From contig NC_052351.1 of assembly GCF_009727055.1 (NCBI RefSeq), positions 58,571,643-58,635,642 of the forward strand: DNA of 64,000 bases. Reading direction: 5' to 3'. Both the position numbers and the translations under genes were made by a program. Shown here one piece after another: positions 1 through 11,806 of the stretch; position 1 is the stretch's first letter; each line of letters begins with the position of its first letter. The notes under the pieces were generated by a model, which was not told where the DNA came from, made no database searches, and saw nothing but the letters and a program-made list of their open reading frames with translations. The stretch is from Benincasa hispida (Eukaryota; Streptophyta; Magnoliopsida; Cucurbitales; Cucurbitaceae).

Positions 1-549
1 CTTTCTTTGCTTTGTCTACCTCCACCCATCCCGGGAGACTTTATGTCCCAACACTATACCCTTCTTGACCATGAAATTACATTTTTCTCAGTTGAGCACT
101 AGGTTCGTCTCTTCATATCTCTTTAGAATTTTCTCTAAGTTGGCTAGGCAGACTTCATAAGTGTTCCCATAAATGGAGAAGTCATCCATAAATATTTCCA
201 TTGAGTCCTTGAGATAATCTGAAAAGATCGCCATCATGCACCTTTGGAACGTGCTTCGTGCATTGCAGAGGCCAAATGGCATGCGGCGAAAAGCAAATGT
301 CCCATATGGGCAGGTGAATGTGGTCTTGTCTTGATCTTCAGGAGCTATCATGATTTGATTGTATCCGGTATACCCATCCAAGAAGCAGTAAAAACCATTC
401 CCTGCGAATCTGTCTAGCATTTGATTGATGAATGGCAGAGAGAAATGATCTTTCTTTGTGGCCGCATTTAGTTTGTGGTAGTCCATGCATATGCACCATC
501 CAGTGATGGTCCTTTGCAGTATTAATTTGTTGTTCTCATTTGGGAGTAC
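1..549 (-). pseudogene. Athila-type Ty3/gypsy reverse transcriptase fragment
   Basis: On the minus strand this reads as the fingers and palm of a Ty3/gypsy reverse transcriptase, which copies element RNA into DNA. Visible landmarks in order are a VLPN..N entry, TGWCICMDYHKLN, LPFINQMLDRFAG, the PYGTFAFRRMPFGLCNARSTFQ block and the catalytic FMDDF box. After residue 160 the frame continues to the window edge with a KCNFMVKKGIVLGHKVS-like block, so the thumb and RNase H lie outside. The N-terminal end stops at base 550, where a sense-strand LTR begins, so the gene was cut by that insertion. No in-frame stop interrupts the visible catalytic part. Family assignment is firm; Athila-like lineage is inferred from wording shared with the gag and integrase copies in this window. 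Confidence 0.88.
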
Positions 550-2202
550 TGATAATAGGCAAAAATGCACATTATCATAGTGCTAAACTCTTAAACAATG
601 TTGGATTGCGTTGATGAAATATGTTAAATTGCGTTTATTAAGCATAAATTCTATAATATTGTGGTCGCATGCGTCCAACGCATTAGAGCAGTTGATCTTT
701 ATATTTTTGTGCGGAATAATGCGTTAATGAAATGCAAAGAATGTGATCATAGGAATACATTGGTCGAGTGCAACTTCACTGCAAGACTTTGCATTGATCG
801 TGCTCGCAAACATTTACCCAAGAAGAATCACCGCAACATGGTGGACGCATCCGGACGAAAGGACAATTAAGATCGATGGGATAGAAAGCTGACGGCAATC
901 AGATCCAAATTAAGTTGACAGCCGATAACGGTCACAAAGTACATCCAGCTTTATCGGTGACAATTATCCGGCGCATCAGTCAGGAATTAAAGTTGTCCCA
1001 TCTGTACAACTAGGAGAGAGAAGCTGCCTTTCATCTTTGATGCCTTATAAATACCAAGTGCATTCTTCAAAGAAGGGGTTAAGCAGTCGATTACCTCATC
1101 ACCATTACAAGTTCATACCTCTGTTCATAGTTTTCTTTTCCATTTTATGGCGGAGCAAGAGAAGAGTGGTGACGCCAGAGATCATCCAAGGCAGCTCGAG
1201 AGAGAACCTTGGGGCGTAAGGGCAGAGAGCAGGCTGACTCTCGTGAAAGCGAGAATATCTTTAGAGCACGAGTAGATATAAGCTGATAAACGCTTGTGGC
1301 AGACACAAGAGAATGTTAGTTTCCAGGGCTCCTTTAATATAATTTTCATTGTTATTCTGTACTTCATCTTATATCTATTCAATGAAGTTCTATTTCTACA
1401 TCTGCTCACTCTCTTAATATGATGAGTAGCTAAACCAGTTGAAAGGGTTGAAAAGAAACTAAGCTAACATGATCTAGGAAGTTCATTGCTTTCAAATTGT
1501 CTTGTTTTATGTTGTGCAAAATACCCCTTTAGAGTTACTCGAGAGAGAATCTAAAGAAAGAACCTAATGTCTCGAGAGAGCTAGGTTAGAATCTGGACTC
1601 GAAAGAGGAAGATTAGGCTTGCATAAATAAGAGATGGGGACTTAGAAATAAGCTCTGTTTGTCAACTTGCATCGCATCCTAGGAATAAGAATGATATTAT
1701 ATGGTCGCATATTTGTGTGAATGTCATGTTGTCATCGCATAAATAGAAATAGAGGTTTATATGTAAACCTTGTAGACTTATCGCATATGTTCTAGCCTTA
1801 GAAGCCGTGGTATTCACGCCGAGAGGTGGTTTACTATTGTATGCATGTTGCATGATCGCAATGCATGAACGCATCCTAAGGAGTGTTAGCCGAAACCCTT
1901 CTCAACCCGTTCACCGTATATTCATCATATTCCCCGTTTACCAACTCTTTTCGAACTCTGCCGCATTCGTTATTATTTTCATTAATGCAACAACAACCCA
2001 ACACTTATTTATTCAACTGGTTACTGCAAGTTTTCATAAAAATCTCCAATGCAACTATTTTCACAAGTCCCTGTGTTCGACCCTGGACTTACCAGGAAAC
2101 TCAGAGGAATTTACATTTGGATTCCTCTGGGGAAACTTGAGTGCACAACACAATCCATCAACGCATATCATCTATATTTCCACCTAAGATAACAATGCAT
2201 CA
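550..2202 (+). repeat. Athila-like LTR, copy 1 (sense)
   Basis: A 1.65-kb long terminal repeat starts TGATAATAGGCAAAAATGCA and ends GCATCA, seven bases before a tRNA-Asp primer-binding site. The same start recurs at 34538 and, reversed, at 7658. A TATA box (TTATAAATACC, 1045-1055) lies mid-LTR and marks the probable U3/R region. Many ATGCGA/TCGCAT words occur in its second half. It sits directly against the truncated antisense reverse transcriptase, so it inserted into an older relative. The short open frames in it are not genes. Confidence 0.88.
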
Positions 2203-2208
2203 AGTTTT

Positions 2209-2226
2209 TGGTGCCATTGTCGGGGA
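2209..2226 (+). other. Primer-binding site, tRNA-Asp type
   Basis: TGGTGCCATTGTCGGGGA is close to the reverse complement of the 3' end of plant tRNA-Asp (TGGCGCCGTTGCCGGGGA), differing at three C/T positions. This primer class is typical of Athila and Calypso elements. It lies six bases after the LTR end and defines the 3' boundary of copy 1. Confidence 0.85.
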
Positions 2227-2372
2227 CTTCAGCAAAATAGTTGTTAACGGTAATTTTTGTGATTTCTTTGCAAAACTCTCAATCTCTAGCGAACTATGAC
2301 CTGGAGATTGAGAGAACATTCTAAAGGAGACTACGAGACCACCAACAGCAACCACAATCCGATAAAGAAGAG

Positions 2373-4363
2373 ATGGCGGAGCATCCTAGGAATGAAGCAC
2401 CAAACAACAACAATGTCATGAAAAATCCAATTCTATTGGCAAATGATCGCAATAGGCCCATTAGAGACTATACATCGCAAAACCTCTATGATTTCTCTTC
2501 GGGAATCATGAGGCCTGCCTTAGACGGAAGTAGATTTGAAATGAAACCGGTGATGCTGCATATGATCCAGGCTGCAGGTCAATTCGGAGGAAGGCGTGGC
2601 GAGGATCCGCATGCCCATCTCCGAAGTTTTATTAAAATCTGCAATACTTTTGTGTTCCCGAACATCTCTGCTGAAGAAGTTCGACTAACATTGTTCCCAT
2701 TTTCTCTCTGTGATCAGGCAAGGAAATGTGCTTATTCGCTCGAACCAGGAGAGATCACTTCTTGGGAGCAGGTGGTGGAGAAGTTTATGAAGAAGTATTT
2801 CCCACCTACCGAGAACACGAGACGGAGAAAGATTATTACTAATTTTGAATAAGACATGGACGAATCGCTCAACGATGCTTGGACGAGGTTTAAAAGGGTG
2901 GGTCGAGACTGTCCGCATAATGGACTACTAGATTGCCTACAAATGGAAATTTTCTACCACGGTTTGAATCCCGCTTCGCAGACTGCTACCAATGCGGTAG
3001 CAGCTGGTGGTCTGCTTGACAAGACTTATGATGAGGCGAAGAATATCCTGGACTGCATCTCCAAGAATCATGAAGACTGGAGGGAGAGTGACCAGAGATT
3101 AAGACTCAAGGATTCTGACGCAAATAACGGTGCTATTGTGTCATTGCAAAACCAAATGGCTGCAATGATGAATTTGATTCAAGGAATGACGATCAGCAGC
3201 CCAACATCGCAAGGTGGGCAAATCAACGCAATAAGTCAAAACATCGCAAGGTGTGCGACTTGCAGTGATGGCCATGTGATGGAAGATTGCTCGCAAAATC
3301 CCTAGTCTGTATATTTTGTAAAGAATAACCCCTTTTCAAACACTTACAACCCCGGGTGGAAAAACCACCAAAATTTTGCTTGGAAGAATCAGCAACAAAA
3401 TTTTCAATCTGTGGCGCAAAAAGAAGGGCCATCGAGATTCTTTCAACGCAACAACGGTCAACAAAGAAACCAAGCAAGTAGCTCATAACAACCACCGCAA
3501 TCTTCTTCCCTAGAAAGCCTATTGAAGCAATATATCGAGAAAACCGAGACAGTGTTTCAAAGTCAGGCTATGTCCATCCGTAACCTCGAAATGCAAATGG
3601 GCCAGATTGCGAGTGAGCTGAAAAGAAGACCGCAAGGGGCATTGCCAAGTTCAACCGAGCTTCCATGCAACCCAGGGGGATTAGGTAAGGAGCAATGTCA
3701 GGTTGTGACATTGCGTAGTGGAAAGACTGTGGAGGGAGAAAAGAAGGATCAAAGTATAACAACTTCCATCGCAACTGAACCCGAGATTGTGGTAACGCAA
3801 GAAAAAGAAAGAGAGAATGAAGCAGTCGAACCTGAGGCTGCGTCGACCTCAAAGTCAAATTAAACAGGAACCGTGAAAGTCCAGTTACCACCTTTCCCTC
3901 AGATGTTAAGAAAGAAGAAAAACGAAGAGGTATAGTACCAACGCTTTTTATCTATGTTAAAACGATTACATGTTAATATTCCTTTCAGTGAAGCAATTGA
4001 GGAAATGCTTGCCTATGCCAAGTTTCTGAAGGACATGGTAACTAAGAAGAGAGGCGTTGGAAAATTTTCTACGGTGGCACTAACGCAAAGTTTCAAATCT
4101 ATTATCCCACCGAAGATGAGCGATCCTGGGAGCTTCATTATTCCTTGCTCCATAGGAGGACTCTATATTGGACAAGCCCTGTGTGACTTGTGAGCCAGCA
4201 TAAATTTGATGTCGCTGTCAATCTTTCGACAATTAAATATGGGGCAACTTGTGCCCACATCCATGACTCTTCAACTGGCTGACAGATCTCTGGTTCATCT
4301 AGAGGGTAAGGTGAAGGACATGTTGATCACGATTGATAAATTTATTTTGCCAGCTGACTTCAT
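2373..4363 (+). pseudogene. Athila-like gag-protease, copy 1, broken by stops
   Basis: One reading frame from ATG 2373 encodes the gag capsid (MAEHPRNEAPNNNN start, then the GEDPHAHLRSFIKICNTF and GEITSWEQVVEKFMKKYFPP blocks typical of retrotransposon gag). A glutamine-rich linker and the aspartic protease region (CSIGGLYIGQALCDL) follow. Six in-frame stops break it: 2850, 3303, 3486, 3861, 3933 and 4191. The last falls in the protease active-site motif, where D-L-G-A-S becomes D-L-stop-A-S. At about 4363 the frame meets the antisense copy tail to tail, so RT, RNase H and integrase are missing. Dead element; no product expected. Confidence 0.88.
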
Positions 4364-5845
4364 TCTGCCCAAAAAATGCGTACTTCAAATGGGTTGGTAG
4401 GGTCTTTAGTTCAAGTGTTGGTGGCTCTACTAAAGAAGGTTGCGTTGTTTTTCTTTGATCTGTTTCTGTTGGCTCTTCTTCTTGTTTTGCGATCATTTCT
4501 TCTTCCTTGTTTTTTTTTTTTTTTTTTGTTGTGATCACATTGCATGCAGCAACGAATGCGCTGGCATCCTCTTCTTCATACTCTTCATCAAACTTTTCTT
4601 CTTTAATCAAATTCAAGTCATCATTAGAATCTTGCAGGTCTTCTTCATCCGGAAACTTCATGGCACGAATTATATTAAATTTGAGCTTCTGTCCATTGAT
4701 ACTCAAAGTGATTTCTCTTTTATACACATCAATTTGAGCACGACCTGTTGATAGAAAAGGTCGCCCCAAAATGATGGGCACATCTTTGTCGGCCTCATAG
4801 TCTAAAATGATGAAGTCAGCTGGTAGAATAAATTTGTCAATTGTTATCAGCACATCACCTTACCTTCTGGATGGACCAGAGATCTGTCCGCCAATTGAAG
4901 AGTCACTAATGTGGGCACAAGTTGTCTCACATTTAATTGTCTAAAAATTGACAGAGGCATCAAATTTATGCTGGCACCCAAGTCACACAGAGCTTGCCCA
5001 ATATAGAATCCTCCTATGGAGCAAGGAATGGTGAAGCTCCCAAGATCGCTCATCTTCGGTGGGATTATGGATTTAGAACTTTGCATTAATGCCACCATGG
5101 CAAATTTTCCAGCTCCCCTCTTCTTAGTTACCATGTCCTTCAGAAACTTGGCATAGACAGACATTTTCTCAATCGCTTCACTGAAAGGAATGTTAACATG
5201 TAATTGCTTTAACATAGATAAGAAGCGTTGGTACTATATCTCTTCGTTTTTCTTCTTCCTTAGTCTCTTAGGGAAAGGTGGTAACTGAACTTTCACGGTT
5301 CCCATTTCAGTTGGCTTTGAGGTCGATGCAACCTCAGCATCTTCTGCTTCATTTTCTCTTTCTTCTTCTTGCGTTACCACAATCTCAGGTTCAGCTGCAA
5401 TGGAAGTTGTTCTACTATGCTCCTTCTTTTCTCCCTCCACAGTCTTCCCACTACACAATGTCACAACCTGACATTTCTCCTTACCTGATCCCCTCAAGTT
5501 ACGTGGAAATTTTGTTGAACTTGGCAGCGCCCCTTATGGCCTACTTTACAGCTCACTCACAATCTGGCCCATCTGTAATTCAAGATTGCGGATAGACGTG
5601 GCCTGACTTTGAAGCACTGTCTCATTTTTCTCTATATATTGCTTCAATAAGCCCTCCAAAGAAGAGGATTGCGTTGGTTGTTGTGAGCTACTTGCTTGAT
5701 TGCTCGGTTGACCATTGTTATGTTGAAAGAATCCTTGTGGCCCTTTTTTTTTGTGCCACTGGTTGAAAATTTTGTTGTTGATTCTTCCAAGCAAAATTGG
5801 GGTGGTTTCTCCATCCAGGGTTGTAAGTGTTTGAAAAGGGATCAT
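4364..5845 (-). pseudogene. Athila-like gag-protease, antisense copy
   Basis: The minus strand carries a second copy of the gag C-terminus and protease. In coding order the blocks are NTYNPGWRNHPNFAWKNQQQ, IEKNETVLQSQATSIRNLEL, LRKKKNEE, LHVNIPFSEAIEKM, the intact protease active site LCDLGASINLMPLSIFRQLN, and VPIILGRPFLSTGRAQIDV. It then runs on into a lysine/glutamate-rich stretch and THLKYAFFGQNE. A TAG at 5234-5236 matches the TAG at 3933 of copy 1, and a short deletion near 4850 shifts the frame. The N-terminal two thirds of gag are missing upstream of 5845. The 5846-5975 flank is AT-rich and holds nothing recognisable. Confidence 0.86.
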
Positions 5846-5975
5846 GCTCCATGCATTGTTCATTCATTACTACTTTTATATAACTCTTATATAACAAAGT
5901 AATGAACCAAACATACATGCTCTCATACACTCTTATAGTATAACACTTATAATATAAAGATGAAGCATGAATATG

Positions 5976-7658
5976 TGATGCATTATTTTATTAGGTGAAA
6001 TTATGGAATGAAATGCGGTGATGGAAATGCACTGAGCAACAAGCTTTCCCAGCGAAATCCAAGTATAAACTCCACTGAGTTTCCTAGTAAGTCCAGGGTC
6101 GAACTCACGGACTTGGGAAAACGATATGCAGTGATAATTTTCCAAAAGACTTTGCGGTAACCAGTAACTCAAATAGTTATTTGGTGTTGTTGTTTGCGGT
6201 AATAAAATAAATGAATGTGGTAGAGTTTCGAAAAGAGTTGATAATACGAAAGATGCGATGAGTATGCGGTGAACGGGTTGAGAAAGGGTTCGGCCAATAC
6301 TTCCTAGGATGCGTTCATGTTATGCGATCATGCAACACACATACAATAGCAAACCATCTCTCGACGCGAATGCTACGGCTTCTAATATTAGAACGCATGC
6401 GATATATGCGATGAGTCTATAAGACCTACACATAAGCCTCTACTCTTATTTATGCGATGACAAAATGACACACACAAAAATAAGGCAACCACATAATATC
6501 ATAACCTATCTCTAGGGTGCATGTGATGCAGGTTAACAAACAGAGCTTATCTCTAAGTCCCTATCTCTTGCTTATGCAGATCTAATCTTGCTCTCTCAAG
6601 TCTAGATTCTAACCTAGCTCTCTCAAGTCTTAGGTTCTTTCTTTAGACTCTCTCTCGAGTAGCTCTAAAGGGGTGTTGGGCATAACATAAAACAAGATAA
6701 TCGCATGCGATGAAGATCCTAGGTCATGTTAGCTTAGTTCTTCTCAACCCATTCGATAAGTTTAGCTACTCATGCATGCTCTCAAGAGAGTGAACAGATT
6801 TAGATAAAGAAATTCTATTGTATAGATATAGAATTGAAATACAGAATAACAATGCAAGATGAGAATAAAGAGCCTGGTAGCAATCTCTTGCTTCCTAGGC
6901 TTTTATACTGTCTTTTCTACTCTGTTCAAAAGATAATCTCCCGCTCGCGAGAGTCGGCCCGCTCTCTGCTTTTCCACGCCTCCAGGTTCTCTCTCGAGTT
7001 TCCCTGAGCGATCTTTCGGCGTCTCTTCCCTTCTCTCGCTCCACCTTAAAATAAAAGAAAAACTAAGAACAAGGCTATTCTCTCTAAGGGAAAATTCTCT
7101 GAGTGTTCGAACTTGCTGAACCAGCTGCCCCTTTTTCTGAAGGTTGCCTTCGGTATTTATAGAGCTTTGGGGTGAAAGGCGGCTTCTCTCTTATGATTGC
7201 ACTAATGGGATGGCTTTAATTCTCTGACAGATGCGTCGAATATTTGTCACCGAAAAGTTGAGTGTACTTGTTATCGTTAGCGGCTTGTCAACTTAATTCG
7301 TATTCGACCGTCATCAGCTTTCTATCCCATCATGATTAATTATGCTTTTCACCCAGATGCGCTCACCAAGTTGCGCTGGCTCTATGCGGCAATTCTTCTT
7401 GAGCAGATATTTGCAAGCACAAATCACCGCAAAGCCTTGCGGTAATGCTACGCTCAACCATTGATTTCTTATGATCGTACTTTCTGCCTTGCATCAATGC
7501 ATATTCTGCATAAAAATACAAAAGTTAATCTTTTTTTATGCGATCGCAATGTTATGAACTTAATGCTTTTGGACGCAATTTAGCATATTTTATCAACGCA
7601 AATCTGCATTTTTTTAATAACTTAGCACTGTAATAACGTGCATTTCTGCCCGTTATCA
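5976..7658 (-). repeat. Athila-like LTR, antisense, probable solo LTR
   Basis: The 1.68-kb reverse complement of the copy 1 LTR family begins at 7658 (TGATAACGGGCAGAAATGCA) and ends at 5976 (AATGCATCA). An antisense TATAAATA box is at 7154-7161. No primer-binding site or leader follows the end, and the flanks are AT-rich non-element DNA. The five bases outside each end are ATATG (5971-5975) and ATATA (7659-7663), a one-mismatch target duplication. That fits a solo LTR left by recombination, independent of the neighbouring antisense gag. Confidence 0.8.
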
Positions 7659-8862
7659 ATATACTTAATGCATGCATAAATATAACTCTTATAATATTTG
7701 ATGCATGAGCATGCTTTAATGTAATTTAATCATGCAATCTATTATATTGTAACACATAATATATTATGCATGAATAAATGCACAACCGAAGGTGAGTTTT
7801 AAATTTATATGTCATACATTATGGCATATAAACAAACATACATCTTATGTACATTAAGTAAAAGTTGATGAACAGGGATAATTAGCCTCAAATCCTTAAG
7901 AATAAAGCTAACCATTACAAAGAGCATTGAGTCCATTGGTTCAAACAGGCGAACCGGTCTTGAACCATCCGAGTGAAGCTGCATCTTCTTGATGGTGTAA
8001 CAGCTCCTTGTGATCGTCTAGCAACGCTGTATGAGCATAAAAGATCATTTAGAAATGATCGAGTACCTTTGACTATGCGATGAAGCATGAAGGTCACCCG
8101 ATCATGTAGTGCACATCGTGTAACGCATGTCTTAAACGATCAAGTAGACGACAACTATGCAGTGAAGCATGATCGTCTAAACGATTGCTGAGCAAGCGTN
8201 TGTCTTAAACGATCAAGTAGACGACAACTATGCAGTGAAGCATGATCGTCTAAACGATTGCTGAGCAAGCGTCAAGTATCATATACCAAGTGATCGAGTA
8301 ACCAGTGACTATGCAATGAAGCATGTTGGACTACACGATCATTTAGTGCGTGTATACAATCGTTTACCTCAAGCGTCTATGCGATCGAGCAACCAACGCA
8401 ATAGGATAGAGTAAACTCTTTACTCAATTGTTTAGCATTAGCTATACAATCGTTTATTAAATACTACACAATCGGGAAGAACTTTTATACACGATCTTTA
8501 GCCAAATCTGAATGATCGTTAGCCTGAGCTACACGATTCAACCAACCTTTGGTCTTCTTCCTCGATGAGAACAGCATCTCCATGCTTCAAAACTTCATCA
8601 CGAATGACTCAAAAAACTTCAAACACTTTGAATACAGACTCGATTGCTTGTTAATTATGCCCAAAAACGCAGGGGCCTTTACAAACTAACACTTTGTAAA
8701 CTTAAAGAAAGCTTTAAATAGAGGCAATCATCCCATAAACATCCATCAACACATCCACAAACACATTTAACTCTTAAACGCATTGTAAAAAAAACTTAAA
8801 ACTCACCATGAATGTAAAAGAAGTTCAATACAACAATGGAATTTGGAATATCATAACAACCT
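7659..8862. repeat. Unassigned repeat region rich in GATCG words
   Basis: No credible coding frame. From about 7915 the sequence is dominated by variants of CGATC, GATCG and ATCGTTTAG, such as ACGATCAAGTAGACGAC and GATCGTCTAAACGATTG, on both strands. A 72-bp stretch (8128-8199) is repeated exactly at 8201-8272 across a single N. The same words recur at 9290-9480, so both blocks probably belong to one old element. What it encoded is not visible. Confidence 0.45.
8200..8200. other. Single-N assembly join
   Basis: One ambiguous base separates two identical 72-bp stretches (8128-8199 and 8201-8272). This is the pattern left when two overlapping contig ends are joined without merging, so the duplication is probably not in the genome. 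Confidence 0.8.
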
Positions 8863-8875
8863 GGCTCCGATACCA
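8863..8875 (-). other. Primer-binding-site-like motif, tRNA-iMet type
   Basis: On the minus strand this reads TGGTATCGGAGCC, one base from the common TGGTATCAGAGCC site complementary to initiator tRNA-Met. If real, an antisense LTR should end just above 8876, but the adjacent bases (TTTAAT) do not end in CA. The element cannot be delimited. Confidence 0.4.
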
Positions 8876-10676
8876 ATTAAAGAAACTTTCAATCGAGATC
8901 TTTTGAGTAGCGTAAGTGGATCGTTCCAAATTCAATTGAGAAAGAACATAACAATTACAGTCTAAACGGAAACGAACAGATTATGCATAATTATAAATTA
9001 CAGCATCCTACTTAATATGAAGATACAAGGGATAGAGTATGCAAACCTTAGAAGAACTCTTCTTCAAGTATCCCTCAATCATTCAGCAACTTGTTCAATC
9101 AGCACGAACTCGAACACAACGATCATAACACGATCTCAACGAACGTCTTAATGAACCTCGATCCCATTCGAGTCCATCTTGATCCTCGAACAGAATTAGA
9201 ATACCACCACAATGGTTACCTTGGTATTCTCGGTGTGAGAATCCAGAAGTTGTGGGCTCTGTATGATTTTGGATTGAGGAAAGCAGAAGGTAGATGATCG
9301 AGTAGACGATCGAGTAAGTGGGAGATGAATGATGTTTATCATATAGATGAAATACTCGATCGTTTAGAAAACAGTAACCTATCATATAGACTTTACTACT
9401 CGATCGTGTAGCAATGATTAAACAAGTAACTATCGTATAGTAAACTCGTAGCTCGATCATGTATGCTCTCTATGCTATCGTTTAGTAAAACATTTTTACT
9501 TGATAGCCCATTTTGTGAGATATCCCAAATGATAGCCCTTTAATATGATTTAAATATTTAAACCTTTTAATATGAGATATTAAATGGGAAAATATTTTTA
9601 TTAGATACTATTGAATATTTAATTTAGAATATCGGTAGATGGATACTATATAAATTCAAATTAATGAGTGACCCAAATCTATAAATAGGGCCCTAGGAAG
9701 CCCTTATGAACTCACTTCTACACTTCTACTCTCTACACTCTACAAAATAATCTCTATAGTCATTTTCTTCCTTATTCTCTCTCGTCTTTGAAGAGTGATT
9801 CCCACAAGCCAAATCCTTGCCAGAATCATAACAAGGAAGATCTTGTGAAAAATGAAAAATTCGAGGAGAAGACTATCGGTTCGAGGAGGAGATTTACTGT
9901 AATTGTGGATCGGCAAAGGTTTGATGTTTAACCTTTTCTTCTAGTTTTTGTATTTTTAGTTCTTTCAAGAAATGAAAGAACGTGATCACATGCTTTTGCT
10001 GAGATTTAATTCTCATAACATTTATCGCCTATTGGATTCCTGAATAAAGTTGAAACGATTTCTTCAAATATCTAATTCCAAGAAGACAATACGGATCTCT
10101 TGATCGTTTTGACTATATTAAAATCGACACGTACACTTGCATGTGTTAGTATCCAAAGCTTTAAATCTAAAAAAGATTTGTTCTTATAAAAGTTTTTAAA
10201 TGTACAATGACTAGATATATTTTTTTAAAAAATGTATGCATTATAAGAGACAAAAATGTGTATTAACATACTTTTTCATAATAATTTAATCCTTGTGTAT
10301 TAAGATTGGTTTTTTCATATAAAAAATTTGAGTGGGGAGCAACCTATGTCTTATACTATCAGAATATTTCATCAATAACCTTTCTAACCCATTAAATGTT
10401 ATAAAGGGAAAAGAAAAAAGATAGTGAATAGAAAGGATCTCCTACCATCTCAAATCTAATGTTATCCAAATAGCCTTTGTTAAAACAAAATCTTACCATT
10501 ACAAGATTCATTTTACAATAATCTAGAATATATTTTTTACCTTGCCAAAATTATTCAAAAACACTTTTTGAATTTAAAATGCATTTTTAGTTGCTCAAAA
10601 ATATTTCTTTAAATTCGTAGTAAATGCCTTTTAAGATATTGAAAAAGAAAATACACTGATGTTTCCAATGATAAAC
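8876..10676. other. Repeat-derived intergenic region with a TATA-like box
   Basis: No coding frame is supported. 9290-9480 carries more GATCG-type words. A plus-strand TATA-like box CTATAAATAG at 9679-9688 is followed by a stretch of C/T-rich leader-like sequence (9700-9800), which resembles the promoter and R region of a sense-strand LTR. Its ends were not found. 10150-10676 is AT-rich with nothing recognisable. Confidence 0.3.
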
Positions 10677-10869
10677 AAAAGGGAAATTAAAACAGTTCAA
10701 AATTAGTCTCAGCTTGAGAAGAAAAATACCTTGTAAGAAAACCCCAAAAATGGAAAAGTAAAATAGAAATTTGGATAAAAGGGAAATTAAAACAGTTCAA
10801 AATTAATCTCAGCTTGAGAAGAAAAATACCTTGTAAAAAAACCCTAAAATGGAAAAATAAAATAGAAAT
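10677..10869. repeat. Two-copy tandem duplication, 100-bp period
   Basis: AAAAGGGAAATTAAAACAGT starts at 10677 and again at 10777, and about 95 bases of each copy match with only a few differences (for example CCCCAAAAA against CCCTAAAA). The second copy runs into the hAT-like element at 10870. Confidence 0.85.
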
Positions 10870-11467
10870 TAGGAGTGTTCAAAAAATCTGATGACCCGAA
10901 AACCGATCAACCCAATCCAACCCGTGCGGTTTGGATTGAGTTATCAACTCATTTGGGTTGGGTTAGGTTCAAATAAATGAAAATTTTATGAGTTAGATTG
11001 GTTCATGGGTTCACCTGATATAATCCAAACCAACCCGAATTTATTATTAACTTTAAAATACCAACCCGAATTTATTATTAACTTTAAAATATATTTTTTT
11101 CTAACTTATAACACAATTATTTATACATATATTAATTTTAATTTTATTTAATTCTAATATTTTTTATAATAATTTATTCTTCAACAACTCTTAGAAGTAG
11201 TTTCTTTACACTTTGTTAATCTTAATTCAATATATGGAAATAATTAAATTAGACTTTTACATATTTACGTTTTGCTTCTTTTTAGAATAAAATTTTAAAT
11301 AAATGACCCGATAAACCCGAACCAACCCAACTCAAATATTTCATGGGTTGGATTGGGTTCATTTTTTAATAAAAGTTTTTTGGGTTGAAAAAATTTACCA
11401 CCCGAACAATTGAGTTGGGTCTAAGAAGTCTTTCAACCCAACCCAATCCAACCCATGAACACCCCTG
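10870..11467. mobile_element. Non-autonomous hAT-like element, 598 bp
   Basis: Ends are TAGGAGTGTTCA on the left and the complement of CAGGGGTGTTCATGGG on the right. The subterminal parts are full of the word GGGTTGG or its complement CCAACCC, and the centre is AT-rich with no transposase. The eight flanking bases are ATAGAAAT and ATGGGAAT, equal except for two A/G transitions, as expected of an aged 8-bp target duplication. A 157-bp relative lies at 38646. The right end is 340 bp from the PIP5K stop codon. Confidence 0.7.
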
Positions 11468-11806
11468 ATGGGAATTATAGGTTTTGTAAAGCATTAAAAA
11501 AAAATAAGTGAAAGAACAGATTCTATTTACATTTGCAAATTGATACCAAATATCCAATAATCAATGACTATACCTTTCTCTGTGTAATTTGTGTAATGAA
11601 AACTACAGAAATGGTTACATAAACAGAATTCTATTGCTTCATTTTTCTTCTCATTTACTAAAACATTATGAATATATGATCTGCTTCTATATATAAAACA
11701 AATGAAAGAATGTGACCAGGCGACGGCTAGCTTCACTTCCCGCTCGACCCGGCTAAAAATTAAATAGCTTCCTCAACAAGTAGTTCATAAGTCGAGAGAC
11801 TCGTTT

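Noticed and set aside
4299..4853. A 184-codon frame as a host gene
   Set aside because: Its ILGRPFLSTGRAQIDV block and neighbours show it is the protease/linker part of the antisense retroelement.
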